Shown: positions 56,994 through 64,000 of the stretch, piece by piece
How positions within the stretch are numbered: the stretch's first letter is position 1
How the letters are laid out: each line of letters opens with the position of its first letter
Assembly (NCBI RefSeq): GCF_041381155.1
Contig: NC_091149.1
Span: 11,362,609 to 11,426,608 of the forward strand
DNA from: Argopecten irradians
Taxonomy: Eukaryota; Mollusca; Bivalvia; Pectinida; Pectinidae
DNA: 64,000 nt
Reading direction: 5' to 3'
Program-made: the position numbers and the translations under genes
Notes under the pieces: model-generated
Seen by the model: only the letters and a program-made list of their open reading frames with translations
Database searches by the model: none
What the model was told of the DNA's origin: nothing

Positions 56994-59944
56994 CTGGTCT
57001 TGGCAAGTTGATCACTCTGTTGTTTACTCTCACCTTTTTTGCTGGCAGTTCCAGTTTTCCCGCACAAGCTGACTCCAGGCATTGGCTCCAACATTGAGAA
57101 AGATGTTCTTTTTCTTTTTTTAGGCTTGTTGAGATGAAACTTTCAACTTATGGGCCTGATTCTTTATACTTGGACTGTGTTGGACCATCAAGGAATTCAA
57201 TTCAACTTCCACGGAACTGCCACCATGTTCCCTTTCCACGAAGAAGGAAATCAGAAATTCTTTCAAGATGGCTTTGGAATAAACTTGTATTGTCGGTTAT
57301 GGATTTGGAGAAAACAGTGTTTCCAAAAGCTGGTAGAAGGCAGCTTGTTTGGATATTGCTGAATCCTGATGATTGAATGACTGGTTTGGCTGATGTTTCC
57401 TTGCTCGGTTGCGTAGAATTGCATTTCCAATGATGTTCGAAGGATGCTGGTTACTTGTTGTTTTGGTGAGAGTTCGAATTTCACCAAACATTCTTTCCTC
57501 CTTCTCTGCTAGAATGCTTCTAAGACAGACAACTCTGTACATTTCTGCAGTATGACAAGTTATCGAATGGAAGTGGCTCCCGAAGAATCGTCGCTTTGAC
57601 ATCTTTTTGATATTGCAAAAGACACTTCTACATAAGACAAAAAACTTGAATGACAGATTGTAGAGTCTCAAGACTTGCCGTTCAGTTGTCATGACTTCAT
57701 ATGATTCTAGAGAAGTTGTAACTGATTGTGCTGGGTGGAGTGCTAATAAAGCAGGTGGTCTTGCTATTCCATGCAAAGTGGTGTTCAATGTTTACTGAAG
57801 GTCCTGCCTGTTGTCTGATTCAGGGAAAATCCTTCGCGCATCCAACTCCTTTATGATGTCTTCTTTCCTGAGGCATAGGAAAGGATTCAAATTTCCATTA
57901 TTCATCTTCTGCCAAAGAGTGCCAGCAGTCACAAGCTTTCTCCGTTCCTCAAGTGACATCGTGTGAACTAGTGAATAGCAATTCTGGATATTTCCAAAGT
58001 TTTCCGCGTGAACGCCACACAAACAAGGATAATTTCCACCCCTTTGTTGGCCAGATTCAAACTGACGAGCAGGTCCATCACCGAAAAAAAATCCTACAAA
58101 CATCACAGACGGGAATACCTGCTGGTGTTTGGATGGGTTCTATCATATGATGAATATCGTTTAATCTCTTCCTCTGTATACATCACATGATCCGCGTCGC
58201 TGCTGCCAGACCGCCCTAAAAGGTAGAGCTGCGCTACTTCAACCATACTTTGTACGTCACTACTCTTGCACCCAGGATGTTTTGACTTGTATTCCTCGTC
58301 TGTGAGGAAGCAAGAAGTGTTGTATAGAGCACACACCATGATAAGAAAATGGGAATGATTAGCAATGTCACTGTGGTCATGCCAAATTTTCCAGTGCCTG
58401 GTTCTTTCCAGTTTTTTCAACAAAGTGCGTTGGTCTTCAGTGGATAAATTTTGATAAGAAATTTCACAACTCATTCTCTTAAAACGATGCTGAATTTCAT
58501 CCTGGCTAAGATTGGCGTGATGGTCATCTGAGAAAGATCTATATATTCCTAAGTCGTTGTGCCTTTTCAGTTCCATATGACGAATGTTTGTCAAGGATAT
58601 TTTCCTTGCATGAATTGTGATGTTTTTAGAAACCATAGTGCCGTCCATTTGCAAAACTTGAGTCTCGAAGACCTTTGGAGCAACTAACTCGCCCATGTCA
58701 AGCTCTCCATTGGCTACCATTTCTTTAATAGATCTTCTGATGTTTTTAGATGTTGGTGGAGATGGCAGTGAGAAGTTGAAAATCTTTTTCTTTCGTCTTC
58801 GAATGCGACGAGGATAGTCACGCCCAGAAACAGCACGGTCTGTGTTAAAACTGTCCACAGGGATACCGTTTGCCTCTGCGAACAGCTTGAGAACTTGGCC
58901 GCCATTAGCCGGAGTTTCACCTTTTTCATTCTGTACATCATACTGCTTAGCCAGAGCAGACCAGTTGATAGTTGAGCCCTTTTCCTTATTATGAACTTCT
59001 AGTATGAACAACAATTTATTAAAATGGTATGACGAAAATTTACCGATAGCTGTGCGTTTATTGCAGGCTCCGTCATTTTCCTTTTTTAATCGTTTTTCCA
59101 CTTTCTCTTTACATTTGTCTGATTTTTCATAATACGTGTTGAGACGTGTTCTTTCATACTGCGAAAATGATGTTCCACTGGCAAGGAAATTTATGACATT
59201 GTCCTCGTTGTCACCATAGGCAACAGTGCATGATTTCCGTAAGTTATCTTTCACATGTTGTTGTTTTTGTTGCTTTTTCTCATTTTCGGTTTGTTTAACT
59301 TGAACGTTCAAGCTTGAAACTTTTGTAATTACAACATCAAATGAAGTATCGAATTGTTTGTCAAATGCTGGCTTTATTGCATTGATTATATGTGTGGCAG
59401 CAACAAATGGATTGATTTCTGAATTAGGTGAGGCAGCTGTAGAAGTAGAATTTAAAGAACTGCTTAAACTCTCGCACACATTATAAAGATCTATATTTGT
59501 TTTTGGGTTTTTCTGAAGAAGTCTATTGAAAGTGTGATCAGTGTCAATACACTCGCGACAGTCATTCAACACATGTTGTTTTTTTCTAGAAAAGACATTT
59601 TGTTGGAAAAAAGATTGTAGTGAATAATGTTTTAAGAATGCGTTTTTCTCTCCAGTTTTGTTTGAGTTAATCCAATTTCCATCTTTTGATATAGCTGTCT
59701 GTATCCTTGGTAGAACTGATCTAAACTTAGCGTATGTGATATGAAGCTTTGGATAATTTGCTACAAAACGTTGATAAATTTCATGTCTCTTTTGAATGCC
59801 CAAATCATTGTCATAAACTGGAGTAGGCTTAGATGCTTCATTCTCTGTATTTCTACAATTTGTTGCATTTGAATTGTCAAACCACTCTACACAAGTATTA
59901 TCTTTTGAAGATCTAGAGATAAAAACCTTAGAAAAATTGCAGAT
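56994..59944 (-). pseudogene. large 5' exon of the same uncharacterised family (possible TE protein)
   Basis: Open from 59944 for about 610 codons without a good ATG; an ATG at 59967 would fit if one T were missing in a nearby T run. Residue numbers below count from 59803. Lys-rich middle (about 165-245), PPRR-type basic patch (330-340), VAPKVFE (375), ARKISLTNIRHMELKRHND (399-417), WHDHSDIANHSHFLIMVCAL (474-493), YLLGRSGSSDADHVMY (527-542). Then, in shifted frames, FFGDGPARQFESGQQRGGNY with CLCGVH, a SAP-like LRKEDIIKELDARRI, SKRRFFGSHFHSITCHTAEM, LAEKEERMFGEI and GTWWQF. Frame changes occur at CCC and T8 runs near 58115, and in-frame TGA and TAA occur near 57190 and 57150. The exon ends CCAG|GTATC (56993). 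I recall similar multi-copy uncharacterised proteins in cnidarians and molluscs, but cannot verify it. Could be a transposon protein or a decayed gene. Confidence 0.6.
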
Positions 59945-59967
59945 TCATGTTGGAAATTTACCGTCAT

Positions 59968-61740
59968 GTTGTTCGTTATAGGTAGTGCCGCCAGAAACTT
60001 TCTTCTTGTAGGAGTTATCTCCCTTGGTTATCTTTCACTATTATTGTTATCTTTCCCGATGTTTGTTGTAATTTATTTGTATCTTGAAAAGTGGAAATGG
60101 GAACTTTGAGATAAACGTAATAATTTTATATTACTATTGCTATATATTTCATTTATAAATGCTGATTGTGTTTGCAGTTTATTTTGTTGTGTGCAGCTCC
60201 AGGTGGCACTGCCGTTTTTATGTGCACATAAATTTAAGAAAATAAAAACACAGGCTCATTTTGCATTTTGTTATTTTTATTGATTTAATTAAAAAGAATA
60301 TTGATGAAAACATGTCGCTTATTATTTTTAAATGTTAATCTGGTTAGTTACATATTGGAATAAAACGTGTTGTCCATGGTAACCAAACAAACAGCATTGT
60401 AAGCAGCAACACAGAAGAGTTCCTCATGAATATTCAATGATTACAGGCTGTGCATTAACACGGCTATGAATAATTGTTTTGTGGAGGCCTTTCTCGAAAC
60501 TTTCAATGAATAATGCTCATACATATTTAATAAATGTATAAATATGTAATTGGAAATGTGTGTGCATCATGGTTTATAAATGCATTTCACTTTAAATGGA
60601 TCATAGTTTATGTAGCCTTGCACAAGCCCGCACGGAGTAATTGTCATAATCTTGCAACAAAATTATATACTAAAAAAGAATCACCCAGTAGTATATTTTG
60701 ATTATTATTTTCTTTGCAACTGTGAAGTTTTTTTGAGGAAATTCCAACGAGAAAGGCTTCCACGAGCCTGACTGCATTAACGGTCCTATTTAAATAGGTC
60801 ACGTGACCCGCAGGTGAGACGCCGTAATGTCGAAATGTCCACGTGGAAGATTAATTGATGTTCTAGTGGTATCCATACGCAACTTTTATCTAAATGGTCG
60901 GAAAAGACCTCAAAATTGGGTTTGATTTTTTAATGAATTATCCTGGCCATACCCTGCATTAACCCAGCTGCGCGATTCCAGTCAGCTGTTCAATCGAATT
61001 CGTTGACGATGAAGGGAGAGAAAAAAATAACAGTATTTCAATAAAAAATATGGAACTGCCGCGAGAATAAATTATATTCGTTTACGTGAAAACCTGTAAA
61101 TATATGATATATATTTTATTTTGTTTTGTTATAATGATAATGGTCGGCTAATGGTTTATACTTTGTTAAAGAACAATGGTAATTATCCATACATAATATC
61201 CGATTGGACGCTTTCATAAATACTTAGTTATCTTGTTTCACAGCAATTGTTTTCCGAGGTGTTCAAACTGACATACTTTCTATTCAATTTAAACATGCGG
61301 TTTATTGAAAATCGGTTGACCCGTCGGTAATATAGGGTTGACCGTAGCCGGATGGGGTGTAATAATCAATATCTGCAGGCTTGTTAAAGTGAATATAATA
61401 TAAAGGAAAAAAATGTATCACTGGAACATAGTAACATATCACGTATACACTGCCCTACGAAAATTCTGTTATATATGTAAAGGTTTCCTGGCTGTTTTTT
61501 TATTGATAAATAAGATATTCAGATGCCTGTATAAAGAAGATTTACATATGTCTGTTCTTTACATATATTTGTAAAACTGCACGTGTAACCGAACGTTTTG
61601 AAACAGAAATTAACACTAGGTGATGCAATTTCAGTTTGGTTTATTATATAACCTGTCCCGAAGTGCCAGTGAGCTTATGACATGGCGCTGCGTCCGTCCG
61701 TCAACATTTCCTTTCAATCGCTACTATTCGTAGAGTTCTA
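59968..61740. other. gene-free stretch upstream of the 52-60 kb gene
   Basis: AT-rich with no supported exon. Only the palindrome cluster at 60785-60808 stands out. Confidence 0.4.
60785..60808. promoter_or_regulatory. paired palindromes: AT-rich core and CACGTG E-box
   Basis: CCTATTTAAATAGG (60785-60798) is a perfect 14-bp palindrome with a TATA-like centre. It overlaps by two bases GGTCACGTGACC (60797-60808), a perfect 12-bp palindrome holding the GTCACGTGAC bHLH site. This could be a promoter for a unit on either strand; no transcript start can be assigned. Confidence 0.35.
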
Positions 61741-61742
61741 CA

Positions 61743-61920
61743 TTTGTTTGTTGGCTTGATTAATTAACGTCATATTAACAACCAGTGTCATATAAGGACA
61801 GCTCCCATGTACTTTGTATAAGGTGTATAGCGTTTTTGGGACATTGCGGTATATTCGTGCTGTGCCTTCTGGTATTGGCCTTGTGGAACTCTTGCCCTTT
61901 TTATAGTGTGGTGACTATAT
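61743..61920 (-). mobile_element. CAAA-tailed retroposon, 3' part, reversed
   Basis: TTGTTTGTTGGCTTGATTAA, AACGTCATATTAACAACCAG, GGGACATTGCGGTATATTCG and CCCTTTTTATAGTG are a diverged reversed tail half of the family. Confidence 0.6.
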
Positions 61921-61959
61921 TTAGTCGCCGTTACTCTGACCCATTTGGGAAAATAGAGG

Positions 61960-62378
61960 TAAGTCCTTTAAATCGCTTCTAGTCATTGAGTTCTGCATGA
62001 GTTGTAACCAAATTTGGCCAGCAACATCCTAGGGAGAAGAGGAACAGAGTTTGTGTAAATGGTGGCACTGTCTCTCTTGTGGGCAAAAGGGTGAGGTCCA
62101 ATAGGGAAAATAGAGGTAAATCCTTTAAATCGCTATTAGAGTTCTGCATGGATTGTAACCAAATTTGATCAGAAACATCCTTGGGGGAAGGGGAACAGAC
62201 TTCGATAAATTTTGATTGGTTGACTCCCTGAAGCAGAAAGATTGGCGCAACAGGGAAATTAAATATAAATCTTTAAATTCCTTCAGAAAAGAAAACAATA
62301 ATCCAGTTAATCCTGTAATTAGAATAATACTTACTATTAGAAACCAGGTGAGCGATATAGGCCCTCTGGGCCTCGTTT
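61960..62378 (-). mobile_element. AGAGGCCC element, reversed copy
   Basis: Units with GTCATTGAGTTCTGCATGAG, TTGTAACCAAATTTGGCCAG and GGAACAGAGTTTG run into CCAGGTGAGCGATATAGGCC then CTCTGGGCCTCGTTTG, the reverse of the left end at 49143. Confidence 0.65.
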
Positions 62379-62471
62379 GATTAGTTAATATAAGGACGGC
62401 CTCCTATACATACGATGTGTTGCGTGTTTGAAATGCGGATGTGTGTTTTGGGAGACTGTGGTAGGTTTATA
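62376..62471 (-). mobile_element. retroposon tail fragment, reversed
   Basis: GTTTGATTAGTTAATATAAG, GACGGCCTCC and GGGAGACTGTGGTAGGTTTA match the reversed tail third of the family. It abuts the AGAGGCCC element end. Confidence 0.55.
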
Positions 62472-62843
62472 TTAACCGCCACGGTCATATACGGCTTTCC
62501 GTTTTTGTGATGACTTGCGTGTATGAGGTGTCACGCTTTTCTGGATTTTGATCAAAATTTTTCCTGTCAGTTTACGGCATTGTTCAGTATTTATTTAGGA
62601 TTTACTATGAAACACAAGAGCATGTGTAATTCTAAACCCTACTGCATTGATTAAGTAATATTACCTAGCTCTCTAATCCAGTGCTTCAGTCACGCCTCAA
62701 AATAAAACCATCCGGGTACCATAGTGCTCGCACACAGTGTATTCAGTTACATGTACATAACGACCGGGGCAACTATTCTTACACCTATCATTACATTATT
62801 TAAGAGGTATCCGCGAAGGTAATAATTCTAAATCAACGCAACA

Positions 62844-63794
62844 ATGTTGATTGTGGTGGAAATGGGCAAGGTTGTGCTTTACCTTGTAATGGTGGTCCGT
62901 GTCTCCTCTTTCTTCGGTTATACAACTAACGGTATAACAGGGGTCTACCCCCAGACTACCTCTGGCCTTGTGGTTCCAGGAAACACATCCTGTGTAGTCT
63001 GCTTGATACTCTGTATGGGCGATATTAACTGTATGTCCATTTTTACTAATGCCGGAAAGTGTCATCTTTTTTATAATGGATTCGTAGACAACACCGTACT
63101 CTCGCCAGCTCCAGGATGGAACCTCTACAACGTCTTTTCAGGTAATGATCCATATATTATTTTTATTTAATCTTAGCCGGGGGTTGAAGATGACCTATAG
63201 ACATCATGCTTTGTTTCGTAGTCGTAATCGATTTCTCAAGTGTGGGAAATATATGTCTAAAGTACAGTTTGTTCCGTAAATTATGTTGCATTTTCAACGT
63301 TAGATAATTTGTTTAATTCAGAACGTAAATTTCATAAGCAAACATTCGGCAATCATACATTTCATTTTCGTCTTAAAACAGCTTAACAAGACATTTATAC
63401 CATCATAGCAACGATTTAGATAAAAGACACATTCTGCAAAATGTGGTAAAAATGGCTTTATCTTTGACATTTAAACAACTAGTAATAAAATTTATCCTTA
63501 TTTTATAATGTCTATTTGATGAATTGGAAAACATTTTCCGGTATTGTTTATAACCATCTGTAATTATACTAGTACCCACACAGAAATAATTTGATTTACT
63601 GAGAACTGACGAGGCATTAAATGACCAAAAGCACAGTAAGGAACATTTCACAGTGCTAATATAATTTGGTTTTAACGTGCCAATTTCCTACAGGTGGTGA
63701 CGTCATAATGACGTCAATGTTTTTAGCAGTAGCATTATTCGTTTATATTACTCGTGCAATCAAATTTCACATTCTATGCCTTCATGTGCCATAA
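62844..63794 (+). CDS. secreted or membrane PAN-like protein, copy 2
   Basis: Exon 1 is 62844-63141 (298 nt, phase 1, CAG|GTAATG), identical in length to the 25071 copy. The two predicted peptides differ at 14 of about 100 positions, and the upstream 150 bp are also similar. Signal peptide (KVVLYLVMVVRVSSFFG), then CVVCLILC, CMSIFTNAGKCHLFYNG and PGWNLYNVFSG. A plausible exon 2 starts after TTTCCTACAG at 63694 in phase and encodes GGDVIMTSMFLAVALFVYIT, a membrane-span-like stretch, stopping at TAA 63792. If right, the mature protein is a short PAN-like ectodomain on a C-terminal anchor. Exon 1 is better supported than exon 2. Relative to copy 1, an extra Cys (SRH to SCV) appears near residue 50. 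Ligand unknown. Confidence 0.5.
63698..63716. promoter_or_regulatory. two perfect TGACGTCA sites 11 bp apart
   Basis: TGACGTCA at 63698-63705 and again at 63709-63716. Full CRE/ATF palindromes spaced one helical turn apart could bind bZIP dimers on one DNA face. They may instead be incidental, because the stretch can be read as the start of exon 2 of the PAN-like gene. Confidence 0.35.
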
Positions 63795-64000
63795 ATGTCT
63801 TTTGAGAATGCTCATATCTGTCAAAAACTATATTTTTTGAAAGTGTAACATAATTTATGGGACACCCTGGTCTAAATATATCTATCTAAAATTTCAGTAT
63901 AATGTGAATCAGACACCGGCGGTAGCCAACCGTCTCGGGTTTAGTCAATTTACCAATTTGTGTTTCTTACCAATCATTAGTTTCATACAAATTACTGAAG

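Noticed and set aside
57134..57376. 80-codon frame on +
   Set aside because: Antisense to the 3' part of the big exon of the 52-60 kb gene.

Overview
The window looks like nuclear DNA of an invertebrate animal, most likely a bivalve mollusc. It is AT-rich, genes are split by introns with GT-AG sites, and several families of interspersed repeats recur many times on both strands. The call to bivalves rests on recognising repeat styles (CAAA-tailed retroposons, GACCCC-rich tandem elements, AGAGGCCCAGAGGGCCTCT ends, THAP/DDE plus YqaJ transposons) and is an inference. I see no bacterial operon, CRISPR array, rRNA or bona fide tRNA gene.

Layout. 1-5.0 kb: gene-free, with a degenerate short tandem array, G-rich runs and a 2-kb inverted-repeat element (2974-4975) that carries six copies of ACCGGAAGT. 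5.6-6.0 kb: a small non-autonomous element. 7.2-13.5 kb: the body of an ISL2EU-type DNA transposon, with a SAP-SWIM-YqaJ nuclease gene on + converging on a dead THAP/DDE transposase on -. The nuclease frame is broken only by a 56-bp retroposon scrap. 13.8-38.3 kb: a repeat landscape of minisatellites, a 330-bp tandem array with A-B-A-B higher order, a CAAA-tailed retroposon family in many copies, nested TTAA-flanked MITEs and a 1.4-kb element with 17-bp inverted ends. One unique gene start lies inside it, a secreted PAN-like protein exon at 25.07 kb. 39.1-43.4 kb: a decayed non-LTR retrotransposon on - (endonuclease, RT, RNase H, C-terminal zinc knuckle), cut off inside a 159-bp tandem repeat. 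44.1-52.1 kb: mostly gene-free, with a possible promoter and first exon at 45.9 kb, a 646-bp pogo/mariner-like MITE and a 493-bp hAT-like MITE with a target duplication.

52.4-59.9 kb: the most unusual locus, a multi-exon minus-strand gene of an uncharacterised protein family. A 2.9-kb 5' exon (with frame breaks and stops) is followed by at least six small exons, most with phase-1 boundaries at both ends, one with a GC-AG intron, and a clean terminal exon. One of its exons is present in three tandem copies. 62.8-63.8 kb: a second copy of the PAN-like first exon, the same length as the first, with a plausible second exon.

How they relate: the window is mainly a record of layered transposition. 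Retroposons sit inside tandem elements, MITEs inside MITEs, and a retroposon scrap inside a transposon gene. Two host-like transcription units (the PAN-like pair and perhaps 45.9 kb) and one gene of unclear status (52-60 kb) lie among them.
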